Position numbers and translations under genes: made by a program. Below are positions 26,980 through 34,878 of a DNA stretch of 64,000 nucleotides, in pieces (within the stretch, counting starts at the first letter, position 1; each line of letters begins with the position of its first letter). The DNA lies in the NCBI RefSeq assembly GCF_002078175.1, contig NZ_MWFK01000001.1:5208001-5272000 (forward strand), read 5' to 3'. This DNA is from Streptomyces sp. M41(2017). GTDB lineage: Bacteria > Actinomycetota > Actinomycetes > Streptomycetales > Streptomycetaceae. The notes under the pieces are model-generated. The model was not told where the DNA came from. It saw only the letters and a program-made list of their open reading frames with translations, and made no database searches.

Positions 26980-27414
26980 ATGCCGAACACCGCGCGTTGG
27001 GCAGCGACTCTCACTCTGACGGCCACCGCCGTCTGCGGACCCCTCATGGGGTCCGCCACCGCGGCCCCCGGCCTCGCGCCGTCCGGGCTCTACGCCCCCT
27101 CCGCCCTGGTGCTCACCACGGGCCACGGCCAGAGCGCGACCGACGCCACGCCGGAACGCGCCGTCACCCTCAACTGCGCGCCCACGGCCTCCGGGACGCA
27201 CCCGGCCGCCGTCGACGCCTGTGCCGAACTCCGGGGAATCAAGGGGGATCTGGAAGGACTGACCGCCAGACACGACGTCTTCTGTACCAGGCAGTACGAC
27301 CCTGTCGTGGTGACCGTGGCCGGCGTCTGGCAGGGCAAGCGCGTGGCCTACGAGCACACCTTCGCCAACGAGTGCGTGAAGAGCTCCTACGGGATGACGG
27401 TCTTCGCGTTCTGA
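26980..27414 (+). CDS. Streptomyces subtilisin inhibitor (SSI)-family protease inhibitor
   Basis: 144 aa; ATG 26980 lies 9 bp after GGAAGG. A Sec signal peptide ends about residue 28 (GSATAAPG). The mature part follows SSI closely: LYAPSALVLTTGHG, ATPERAVTLNCAP, SGTHPAAVDACAEL, GVWQGKRVAYEHTFANEC and the C-terminal VFAF. Four Cys give the two family disulfides. The reactive-site loop reads CTRQYDP, placing Arg at P1 where classical SSI has Met, so trypsin-like proteases are the likely targets. It acts outside the cell. Two streptogrisin-like proteases are encoded elsewhere in the window. Confidence 0.95.
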   Translation: MPNTARWAATLTLTATAVCGPLMGSATAAPGLAPSGLYAPSALVLTTGHGQSATDATPERAVTLNCAPTASGTHPAAVDACAELRGIKGDLEGLTARHDVFCTRQYDPVVVTVAGVWQGKRVAYEHTFANECVKSSYGMTVFAF

Positions 27415-27758
27415 GACCGGGATCGCGTGGCCCCCGTGGACGACGACCGGGGTCCGTAGCTGGGGAGTGCGGACCCCGTCGCGGGGGTGCCATGTGATTT
27501 CGCACCGAGGGTCGGCCGACGGAGTGGGGCTGTCGGCCGGCCTTCGGCATGTCCGGACACCGACGCCCGCCGCTCCTCGCAGCCCGTCCGCCGCCGCTCG
27601 TGGCTTCCGCCGCCCGCGGCGCCCGCCCCTCGCGGCGCTCGGCGGGCGGGGACGTTCCGCCGCACCGCGGCAGCCGTGCACCGCCGCACGGCGCAAGGCC
27701 CTCACCGGTCCGAGTCACCCGGCATGCCGACCGCGACCGGACGGCGTACCCGTGGACC
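27415..27758. other. Intergenic region between SSI and PAP2-kinase genes
   Basis: 344 bp. A terminator hairpin sits at 27448-27478; the rest is G/C-rich, without a recognisable gene or clear promoter. Confidence 0.55.
27448..27478. terminator. Hairpin terminator of the SSI gene
   Basis: Perfect 9-bp arms CGGGGTCCG (27448-27456) and CGGACCCCG (27470-27478) with a 13-base loop lie 34 bp after the SSI stop. Confidence 0.6.
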
Positions 27759-29336
27759 ATGGGTGCACTCGGCGAACTGGACCAGCGGCTGTTCACACGG
27801 GTCGCCGCGGCGGGGGTCCCCGGCGCCGATCCGGCGTTGCGGCGGCTCAGTCACGCGGCCGACCACGGGCGGCTGTGGATCGGGACCGCGGCCGGACTCG
27901 CCGTCGTCGGAGGGCATACCGCGCGCCGTGCGGCGGTGCGGGGCCTCGGTTCCCTGGCGCTCGCCTCGCTGACCGTGAACACGCTGGTGAAATGGAGCGC
28001 CCGACGGCCCCGCCCGCTCCTGGACGGCGTCCCCCGGGTCCGCCTCCTCGAACGTCAGCCGCACACCACCTCCTTCCCCTCCGGGCACTCCGCCTCCGCC
28101 GCGGCCTTCGCCACCGGCGTCGCCCTGGAGGCCACGCGGTACGGCGCCGTGGTCGCGCCGGTGGCCGCGGCCGTCGCCTTCTCCCGTGTCTACGTGGGGG
28201 TGCACTTTCCCGGCGACGTGCTCGCCGGCGTGGCCATCGGGGCGGGTGCCGCCTTCCTCACCTGCCGCTGGTGGCCGCCACGCGCCGCCGTGCCGGAGCG
28301 GGAACGGCCCGTCGCGCCCGCACCCGCCCTGCCGCTGGGCCGGGGGCTCGTCGTGTTCGTCAACGGCCACACCGGTGCCGGGGCGCCCGCGCCGGCGATG
28401 CCGCCCGCCGACCGGCTGCGTGACCTCCTGCCCGAGGCGGACCTGGTCGAGCGCGGTGCCGACGGAGACTTCGCGGCACTGCTCACCGAGGCCGCCGACC
28501 GGGCCGCCGAGGCCGGTGGCGCCCTGGGCGTCTGCGGCGGCGACGGCAGTGTGAACGCCGCGGCCCGCGCGGCGGCCGAACGCGGCCTGCCGCTGGCCGT
28601 TTTCCCCGGCGGCACCCTCAACCACTTCGCCCTCGACGTGGGTGTGCCCGACTTCGAGTCCACCGCCGTCGCGGTGGGCGGGGGAGAGGCGGTGGCGGTC
28701 GACCTCGGCGCGGCCCGCCCGGGCACCGGAGGGGACCTGCGGTTCCTCAACACCTTCAGCATCGGGCTCTACCCCGAACTCGTGCGCATCCGGGAGCACT
28801 TGGAGCCACGGTGGGGCAAGTGGCCGGCCGCCGCGATGGCCCTGGCCCGGGTGCTGCGCACCGCGCGACCGATCGAGCTGGAGCTCAACGGCCGGCCCCG
28901 CCGCCTGTGGCTGCTCTTCGCGGGCAACGGACGGTACGTCCCCGAGGGCTTCGCCCCCTCGTACCGGCCCCGTCTGGACGACGGACTCCTCGACCTGCGT
29001 CTGGTCGCCGCGGAACGCCGCCTCGCGCGGACCCGGGTCGTCGCCTCCGCGCTCGTGGGGGCGCTGCGTCACTCACGGGTCTACGACGCCGAGCACGTTC
29101 CCTGGGTGGAGCTGTCCGGGATCTCCGGTACGGACACACTCGCGTACGACGGTGAAGTCGCCCCCGGCGCGGCCGCGTTGCGACTGGAGAAGGAACCCCG
29201 GGCCCTGGTGGTGTACCGGCCCACCCGGCCCCTGGACGAGGTCCGCGCGCAGGCGCGCCGAGCCGCCGCCGCGGCGCGCCACCGGCGGACGATGAGGGGC
29301 CGCCGTCTCCCTGCAGACGGCGGCCCCTCGGCCTGA
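27759..29336 (+). CDS. PAP2 phosphatase / diacylglycerol-kinase-like fusion protein
   Basis: 525 aa, two enzymes in one chain. The N-terminal 190 residues form a membrane PAP2 domain with all three phosphatase motifs: KWSARRPRP (K-x6-RP), SFPSGHS, and SRVYVGVHFPGD (SR-x5-H-x3-D). From about residue 195 a lipid-kinase (DAGK/YegS-like) domain follows, with VCGGDGSVNAAARAA (GGDG nucleotide motif) and FPGGTLNHFALDVG. Such bifunctional proteins are thought to remodel phosphatidate/undecaprenyl lipids. The last 14 codons encode a strong hairpin at the DNA level. The exact ATG is uncertain, as no strong ribosome site is present. Confidence 0.88.
   Translation: MGALGELDQRLFTRVAAAGVPGADPALRRLSHAADHGRLWIGTAAGLAVVGGHTARRAAVRGLGSLALASLTVNTLVKWSARRPRPLLDGVPRVRLLERQPHTTSFPSGHSASAAAFATGVALEATRYGAVVAPVAAAVAFSRVYVGVHFPGDVLAGVAIGAGAAFLTCRWWPPRAAVPERERPVAPAPALPLGRGLVVFVNGHTGAGAPAPAMPPADRLRDLLPEADLVERGADGDFAALLTEAADRAAEAGGALGVCGGDGSVNAAARAAAERGLPLAVFPGGTLNHFALDVGVPDFESTAVAVGGGEAVAVDLGAARPGTGGDLRFLNTFSIGLYPELVRIREHLEPRWGKWPAAAMALARVLRTARPIELELNGRPRRLWLLFAGNGRYVPEGFAPSYRPRLDDGLLDLRLVAAERRLARTRVVASALVGALRHSRVYDAEHVPWVELSGISGTDTLAYDGEVAPGAAALRLEKEPRALVVYRPTRPLDEVRAQARRAAAAARHRRTMRGRRLPADGGPSA
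29296..29327. terminator. Strong hairpin embedded in the 3' end of the PAP2-kinase gene
   Basis: Perfect 13-bp arms (29296-29308 with 29315-29327) and a 6-base loop end 7 bp before the stop codon. The stem can terminate both this gene and the convergent efflux gene whose stop is 23 bp beyond. Confidence 0.65.
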
Positions 29337-29358
29337 CGGTGATCGGCTCAGGGCGCGA

Positions 29359-30861
29359 TCACATGTGGACGACCGGTGCGGCCTCCGGGTCCTGGGCGGG
29401 CTTGCCGCGGGTGTAGAGCACCAGCGCGATGAGCGCTCCGGCGGCGAAGAAGCCGGCCGACCACCAGAACGCGGTGGTGTAGCTCTCGATCGTCGACTGG
29501 GCCTGGACCAGCTTGTCCGTCGCGTCCTTGCCGACCAGGTAGCTGGTCGCGGCACTCGCGGCGAGCGTGTTCAGCAGCGCGGTGCCGATCGAACCGCCCA
29601 CCTGCTGCATGGTGTTGACGGTGGCGGACGCGACACCCGCGTCCTCGGCGGCGATGCCGCTGGTGGCCAGCGACATGGCGGGCGGCATCACCATGCCGAG
29701 TCCGGCGCCGATCAGGAGCACCTGCGGCAGGACGTCGGTCGAGAAGGACGAGCCGATGCCGATCCCGGTCAGCCAGGCCATACCGACCGCGGCCACCGCG
29801 AAGCCGGCGGGGATGACGGCCTTCGGCCCGATCCGGGGCACCAGGATCGTCGTGGAGACCTGCGCCATGACCATCAGCGTCGCCATCATCGGCAGGAAGG
29901 CCACACCCGTCTTGGTGGGGCTGAAGCCGAGGTTCAGCTGGAGGTAGTAGGTGAGGAAGAGGAAGACACCGAACATGCCCGCGCCGGTGATGAGCACGGC
30001 GAGGAACGAGGCGGCCCGGTTGCGGTCGAGCAGGACGCGCATCGGCAGCAGCGGGTGCTTGGCGCGGGTCTGCCACCAGACGAACGCGGTCAGCAGCAGC
30101 GCGCCGGCGAGGAGGAAGCCCCAGGTGGCGGGCGAACTCCAGTCGTGCGTCTCGGCGTTGGAGAAACCGAAGACGACGGCGAACAGACCGGTGGAGACCA
30201 GCAGCGTGCCCGGCAGGTCGAGCTTGGAGCCCGCCGCGTCACGGTGGTTGCTCAGCAGGACCCAGCCGCCGGCGAAGGCGACGACCGCGAAGACGAGGTT
30301 GACGAACAGGGTCCAGCGCCAGTCGAGCGCGTCGGTCAGCACACCGCCGAGCAGCAGACCCACGGCGCCACCGGCACCGGCGATCGCGCCGTAGACGCTG
30401 AACGCCTTGGCGCGCTCCTTGGCGTCGGTGAACGTCGTGTTCAGCAGGGACAGGGCGGCGGGCGCGAGGAGCGCTCCGAACACACCCTGCAGGGCGCGGG
30501 CGGTGACCAGCATCCCGAAGCTGGTGGAGGCGCCGCCCAGCACGGAGGCACCGGCGAACCCGGCGACACCGACGAGGAAGGCGGGCTTGCGTCCGAACAG
30601 GTCCGCGATGCGCCCGCCGAGCAGCAGCAGGGAGGCGAAGGCCAGGGAGTAGGCGGTGACGATCCACTGCCGGTTGCCGTCGGAGAAGCCGAGGTCCGCC
30701 TGGGCGGAGGGAAGAGCGATGTTCACGATGGTGGCGTCGAGCACCACCATCAGCTGGGCGATCCCGATGATCGAGAGGATCCACCACCGCCGCTTCGACG
30801 TGGCTGCGGACGTCGCGTCCGCGGCACCCGTGCCGGTGCCTTCGGTCAGGGTCTGAGACAT
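29359..30861 (-). CDS. DHA2-family MFS drug efflux transporter
   Basis: 500 aa with 14 predicted spans. Family marks: VVLDATIVNIALPSAQADL in span 1, GGRIADLFGRKPAFLVGV (motif A), and GAIAGAGGAVGLLLGGVL (motif C) in span 5. The start MSQTLTEG is chosen over a longer frame because it gives a normal cytoplasmic N-terminus and follows GGAG. Upstream lie clustered CGAAAC/GTTTCG inverted repeats of TetR type, but no TetR gene is adjacent. Likely exports toxic compounds under control of a distant repressor. Confidence 0.92.
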   Translation of the reverse strand: MSQTLTEGTGTGAADATSAATSKRRWWILSIIGIAQLMVVLDATIVNIALPSAQADLGFSDGNRQWIVTAYSLAFASLLLLGGRIADLFGRKPAFLVGVAGFAGASVLGGASTSFGMLVTARALQGVFGALLAPAALSLLNTTFTDAKERAKAFSVYGAIAGAGGAVGLLLGGVLTDALDWRWTLFVNLVFAVVAFAGGWVLLSNHRDAAGSKLDLPGTLLVSTGLFAVVFGFSNAETHDWSSPATWGFLLAGALLLTAFVWWQTRAKHPLLPMRVLLDRNRAASFLAVLITGAGMFGVFLFLTYYLQLNLGFSPTKTGVAFLPMMATLMVMAQVSTTILVPRIGPKAVIPAGFAVAAVGMAWLTGIGIGSSFSTDVLPQVLLIGAGLGMVMPPAMSLATSGIAAEDAGVASATVNTMQQVGGSIGTALLNTLAASAATSYLVGKDATDKLVQAQSTIESYTTAFWWSAGFFAAGALIALVLYTRGKPAQDPEAAPVVHM

Positions 30862-30906
30862 GGGAGAAGCACTCCAGGGAAGTTGCTCGACGTTGTGTGC
30901 ACGTAA

Positions 30907-30974
30907 ACGAAACGGTTTCGTACACATCGACGTTTCGACATTAGACCGCGTCGAGCGAAACGGCAACGTTTCGC
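30907..30974. promoter_or_regulatory. Tandem TetR-like operator repeats
   Basis: A perfect ACGAAAC-G-GTTTCGT at 30907-30921 and a perfect 8-bp-arm repeat GCGAAACG-GCAA-CGTTTCGC at 30955-30974, with a lone GTTTCG half-site between them. They lie just upstream of the efflux gene start at 30861. Confidence 0.65.
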
Positions 30975-31042
30975 TAGTCCGGTCCGTGTGACGTCCGTCG
31001 CCCCTTCATTCCTTGACGGGCATATAACGACAGAGGCATATT

Positions 31043-31501
31043 GTGAGCATGTCCGACGCCTCCCTCTGGGCCGCGCTCGCCGACCCCCACCGGCGGGCCA
31101 TCGTCGCCCTGCTGCTGGAGCGGCCACGGGCCGTCGGCGAACTGGTCGAGGCCTGCGGCCTGAGTCAGCCGAGCACCTCGAAGCACCTGCGGGTGCTGCG
31201 CGACGCGGGGCTGGTCCGGGTACGGCAGGACGCGCAACGCCGGGTCTACGCCCTCGACCCCGCCCCGATCGCCGCCCTCGACGCCTGGCTCGCCCCGTAC
31301 CGCGCGCTGTGGAACGAGAGCCTGGACACGCTCGGCCGCCGCCTGGACGAGGCGCAGCCCGAGGACACGTCCCCGTCGGCCCCGCCCGGAGCGCCGGCGG
31401 ATCCGGCACCGCCGGGCGAGGCGACACCACCGACCGGGACCCCACCGACCGGGACCCCACGCGAACCGACACCGCCCCCAGCCCCCTCTCCGAAGGACTG
31501 A
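31043..31501 (+). CDS. ArsR-family helix-turn-helix regulator
   Basis: 152 aa from GTG 31043, which has AGAGG at the right distance; ATG 31049 is the alternative. The winged HTH is clear (LWAALADPHRRAIVALLLE, then ACGLSQPSTSKHLRVLRDAG). No metal-binding Cys are visible, so it is not a classical metal sensor. The C-terminal 40 residues are a Pro/Thr tail with PPTG repeats. The SRPBCC gene follows after 6 bp; ArsR-SRPBCC pairs are common and the regulator usually controls the pair. Confidence 0.9.
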   Translation: MSMSDASLWAALADPHRRAIVALLLERPRAVGELVEACGLSQPSTSKHLRVLRDAGLVRVRQDAQRRVYALDPAPIAALDAWLAPYRALWNESLDTLGRRLDEAQPEDTSPSAPPGAPADPAPPGEATPPTGTPPTGTPREPTPPPAPSPKD

Positions 31502-31507
31502 GCCGTC

Positions 31508-32044
31508 ATGTCCGCAGAACCCGCCGCCCCCACCGGGACGTTCCTCACCCTCGACGACGGCCGCCCCGCCGTCCGGTTCACCCGCACCTACGACCACCCC
31601 GCCGAGCGGGTCTGGCGCTTCGTCACCGACCCCGACGAACTGGCCGCATGGTTCCCCTCGCGCGCCGACATGGACCTGCGCCCCGGCGGCACCGTCACGT
31701 TCAGCGGCGATCCCCACATGCCGGAGGCGACGGGCCACGTCCTCGCCGTCGAACCCCACCGCCACCTCTCCTTCGCGTGGGGCGACGACGAACTGCACTT
31801 CGACCTCGAAGCCCTCGACGGCGGGCGCACCCGCTTCACGCTCACCAACGTGCTGGCCGCCCGGGACACGGCCGCCCGCAACGGCGCCGGCTGGGACGTC
31901 TGCCTCGCCGCCCTCGACGCGCTGACGCGCGACGAGCCCTCCGGCGGACCGCACGCCGGAGGGCTCGCACGCTGGCAGGAGATCTACCGCGGGTACCTCG
32001 CCGAAGGCGTCCCCTCGGGTGCCCCGGTACCCGGAACGGACTGA
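31508..32044 (+). CDS. SRPBCC (AHSA1/START-like) domain protein
   Basis: 178 aa helix-grip protein. Landmarks: VRFTRTYDHPAERVWRFVTD, AAWFPSRADMDLRPGG, HVLAVEPHRHLSFAWGDD, and ALTRDEPSGG before the last helix. The family binds hydrophobic ligands in a deep pocket. It is coupled to the ArsR gene, so it may bind the same inducer. It converges with the peptide-export ABC gene, stops only 4 bp apart, and contains a strong hairpin at 31933-31967 that probably terminates that operon. Confidence 0.87.
   Translation: MSAEPAAPTGTFLTLDDGRPAVRFTRTYDHPAERVWRFVTDPDELAAWFPSRADMDLRPGGTVTFSGDPHMPEATGHVLAVEPHRHLSFAWGDDELHFDLEALDGGRTRFTLTNVLAARDTAARNGAGWDVCLAALDALTRDEPSGGPHAGGLARWQEIYRGYLAEGVPSGAPVPGTD
31933..31967. 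terminator. Hairpin inside SRPBCC gene, candidate terminator of peptide-export operon
   Basis: Perfect 13-bp arms (31933-31945 with 31955-31967) and a 9-base loop, 82 bp beyond the stop of the minus-strand ABC transporter gene. There is no intergenic space for a terminator between the convergent stops. Confidence 0.45.
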
Positions 32045-32048
32045 TCGC

Positions 32049-34877
32049 TCAGGCGAGTTGGCGGCGCACGAGCTCGTGCAGCCGCCCGCCCGTGTCCGCC
32101 AGCAGCTCCGCGGGCGTGCCCTGCTGGGCGACCCTGCCGTCCTCCATCACGACGACCCGGTCCGCGTCCAGCACCGTCGACAGCCGGTGCGCGATCACGA
32201 CCCGGGTGGCGTTGAGCGCCTTGGTGCTCTCGATCACCGTGCGCTGCGTCTCGTTGTCGAGGGCGCTGGTCGCCTCGTCGAAGAAGAGGATGCGCGGCCG
32301 GCGGATCAACGCCTGCGCGATCATGAGGCGCTGGCGCTGGCCGCCGGAGATCGCGCCGCTGCCCGACACGAGCGTGTGCAGGCCCATCGGCATCCGCCGG
32401 ATGTCCTCGGCGAGACCCGCCATCTCCGCGGCGGCCATCGCCTCCTCCGGCGTGTACGGCTCGGTACCGCAGATGCAGTCCAGGATCGACCCGGTGAACG
32501 GCTGGGCGTGCTGGAGCACCACACCGCACTGGCGCCGCACCGCGGACTGGTCGAGCGCCGCCAGGTCCTGGCCGTCGTACAGGACGCTGCCCGACACCGG
32601 CCTGTCGAAGCCGATCAGCAGGCGCAGCAGCGTGGACTTGCCGCAGCCGCTCGGGCCCACCACCGCCACGAACTCGCCGGGGCGGACGGCGAACGACACG
32701 TCGTCGAGGACGAGCGGCCCGTCGTCGGCGTACCGGAACGACAGCCTGCGGGCCTCGATACCGCCGGACAGCAGGCCCGGCCGGGTGCTCGCCACCCTGA
32801 CCTCGGGTGTCGCGTCGAGCACGGGCCTGATCTCCTCGAACATCGGCAGCGCGGCGGCCGCCGAGACGAACGCGCCGGTGATCTGCGTGACCGAGGTCAG
32901 CAGCATCGTCACCGACGTGTTGAAGGTGAGGAACTCGGCCGCGGACAGCGAACCGTGCGCGGGGCCCGCGAGCAGCATGAACATCAGCAGCGAGCACAGG
33001 GGCAGGTACACCGCGCCCATCACCGTGGTGAGGTTCTTGATCCGGCCGACCCGCTGCTGCAACTCGCGGCTGCGGGCGAACTCGCCCGCCCAGGCCGCGT
33101 ACGCGTAGTTCTCGGCCGCCGCCACCCGCAGCTTGGGCAGGCCGCGCAAGGTCTGGAACGCCTGGTTGTTGAGCTTGTTGCTCAACACCACCAGGCGGCG
33201 CTGCCAGCGCACCTGCCAGAGACCGAGCCCCAGGAACACCGCCGCGATGACCACGAGCATGCCGATCGCGGCGAGCGCCATCGGCACGCTGTACCAGAAC
33301 AGCAGCCCCAGGTTCATCGCACCGACGGTGCCCGCCTGCGCGAGGGTCGGACCGACGCCCGCGAGGAGCCGGCGGATGGCGCTGATGCCCATCGCGGCAC
33401 TGGCGAGTTCACCGGTCGAGCGGGAGGTGAAGAACGTCGTCGGCAGCCGCAACAGCCGGTCCCAGACGGCCGGTTGCAGGCTCGCCTCGATGCGGCCCTC
33501 CATCCGCAGCAGGGTGAGGTTCTGCAGCAGCATGAACGCCGCCGACACCACACTGGTGATCATGAGCGCGAGACACACCTGCACGATGAGGCCGTGCTGC
33601 GCCTTCGGCACGTACTCGCCGAGCACCCTGCCGGTGGCGATCGGGACCAGCGCGCCGATCGCGACGGTCACCAGCCCGCTGATCGCGAGGTTGCGCAGGT
33701 CGCCCGCGGTGCCCCCGAGGCAGAAACGCAGCAGTCGCAGCGGGCTCAGCCTCCGCTCGGGCAGCGGACGGTAGAACATCACGGCCCGCGGCTCGAACTC
33801 GGCCGCGTTGGCCTTCTCGACCGGCGTCTCCCGTCCGGACGACGGATGGACGGCGATGTACCCGCCGCGCCGCCACAGCAGCGCGACCGGGGCGCCGGAC
33901 ACGGCGCGACGGCCGACCAGCGGGCCGATGTCGTCCCGCCACCAGCGCCCGTCGAGGCGTACGGCGCGGGTGCGGACCCGTGAGGCGAGCGCGATCCGCT
34001 CGACCGGGTCGAGGCGGTCGCTCTCCGCGCCGCCCTGCGCCGGCCCGGCCAGGGTGATCCCCGCCGCGCGGGCGACCAGCTTGCAGGCGGCGTGGGTGGC
34101 GTCCGCGTCGGCCGCGGTCGGGCGCTTGTCGGAGGCCCTGCCGATCGAGGCGAGCAGTGTGCGGTCGGCCTGCACGCGGACGGCCTCACCGGCCCTGATG
34201 CCGGCCGCCGTACGGTCCTCGTGACCGGCCTCCACCTGCTCGATCCAGCGGTCGAGGGTGGACAGCAGCCGGTACTGCTGGTCGACCATGCCCTGCCAGA
34301 CGGCCGGGTCCATCAGCAGGTCGGCCGCCGCCTCGGCCCCGTACAGCGAGCCGTACTGCACACTGCCCGGCGGCACCCGCATCCAGAACACGTCGTCGTC
34401 GGTGAGCGCGGCCGCGTTCTCCGTGGCCATCGGCGCCTGGAAGAGGATGGACAGACTGCGCCCGGCCCCGAGAGCCAGGGCGTACTCCAACGGGCTCTCC
34501 GTCGGCGGCACGTACTGCGCGTTGCCGTACGCGTCGTAGGACCAGGTCGCCGTGTCGGCCTGCTGATACAGCTCCCGCAGCGCGATGCGACGCACCACGC
34601 AGTCCCGCAACGGGCGCCCGACCAGGGTGTGCTGCGGGCCGGCGACCGGACCGAGCAGCAGCGAGCCCGCCTCCAGCCGGCCGAGGTGGTGCCAGTGCCC
34701 CTGCTGCGCGGCGTCCACCGCGAACAGGTCCATCGCTCCCGCGGCGACCAGCCACAGGACCTGCGGGCCTTCCAGATCGAGGCGGTTGAGCCCGGCGCAG
34801 TCCACCGGTGCGCCCATGCCGCCGAGCGCGCCGAGGACGAGGTCCCCTTCGTGCACACCCTCGTGAACCGTGGTCAT
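32049..34877 (-). CDS. NHLP-type peptide export ABC transporter, permease/ATPase (no peptidase)
   Basis: 942 aa. The first 300 residues are a soluble domain typical of the second ABC subunit of NHLP/NHLM bacteriocin export (GHWHHLGRLEAGSLLLGPV near residue 60). A bridging region, then six membrane spans (about 385-660) and an ATPase follow. The ATPase has Walker A VGPSGCGKSTLLRLLIG, signature ISGGQRQRLMIAQALIRRP, Walker B ILFFDEATSALDNETQ and the His switch AHRLS. There is no C39 domain. The start lies one base after the stop of the peptidase-bearing transporter, so the two probably act as a pair in leader-peptide export. Last gene of the operon. Confidence 0.88.
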   Translation of the reverse strand: MTTVHEGVHEGDLVLGALGGMGAPVDCAGLNRLDLEGPQVLWLVAAGAMDLFAVDAAQQGHWHHLGRLEAGSLLLGPVAGPQHTLVGRPLRDCVVRRIALRELYQQADTATWSYDAYGNAQYVPPTESPLEYALALGAGRSLSILFQAPMATENAAALTDDDVFWMRVPPGSVQYGSLYGAEAAADLLMDPAVWQGMVDQQYRLLSTLDRWIEQVEAGHEDRTAAGIRAGEAVRVQADRTLLASIGRASDKRPTAADADATHAACKLVARAAGITLAGPAQGGAESDRLDPVERIALASRVRTRAVRLDGRWWRDDIGPLVGRRAVSGAPVALLWRRGGYIAVHPSSGRETPVEKANAAEFEPRAVMFYRPLPERRLSPLRLLRFCLGGTAGDLRNLAISGLVTVAIGALVPIATGRVLGEYVPKAQHGLIVQVCLALMITSVVSAAFMLLQNLTLLRMEGRIEASLQPAVWDRLLRLPTTFFTSRSTGELASAAMGISAIRRLLAGVGPTLAQAGTVGAMNLGLLFWYSVPMALAAIGMLVVIAAVFLGLGLWQVRWQRRLVVLSNKLNNQAFQTLRGLPKLRVAAAENYAYAAWAGEFARSRELQQRVGRIKNLTTVMGAVYLPLCSLLMFMLLAGPAHGSLSAAEFLTFNTSVTMLLTSVTQITGAFVSAAAALPMFEEIRPVLDATPEVRVASTRPGLLSGGIEARRLSFRYADDGPLVLDDVSFAVRPGEFVAVVGPSGCGKSTLLRLLIGFDRPVSGSVLYDGQDLAALDQSAVRRQCGVVLQHAQPFTGSILDCICGTEPYTPEEAMAAAEMAGLAEDIRRMPMGLHTLVSGSGAISGGQRQRLMIAQALIRRPRILFFDEATSALDNETQRTVIESTKALNATRVVIAHRLSTVLDADRVVVMEDGRVAQQGTPAELLADTGGRLHELVRRQLA

Positions 34878-34878
34878 C

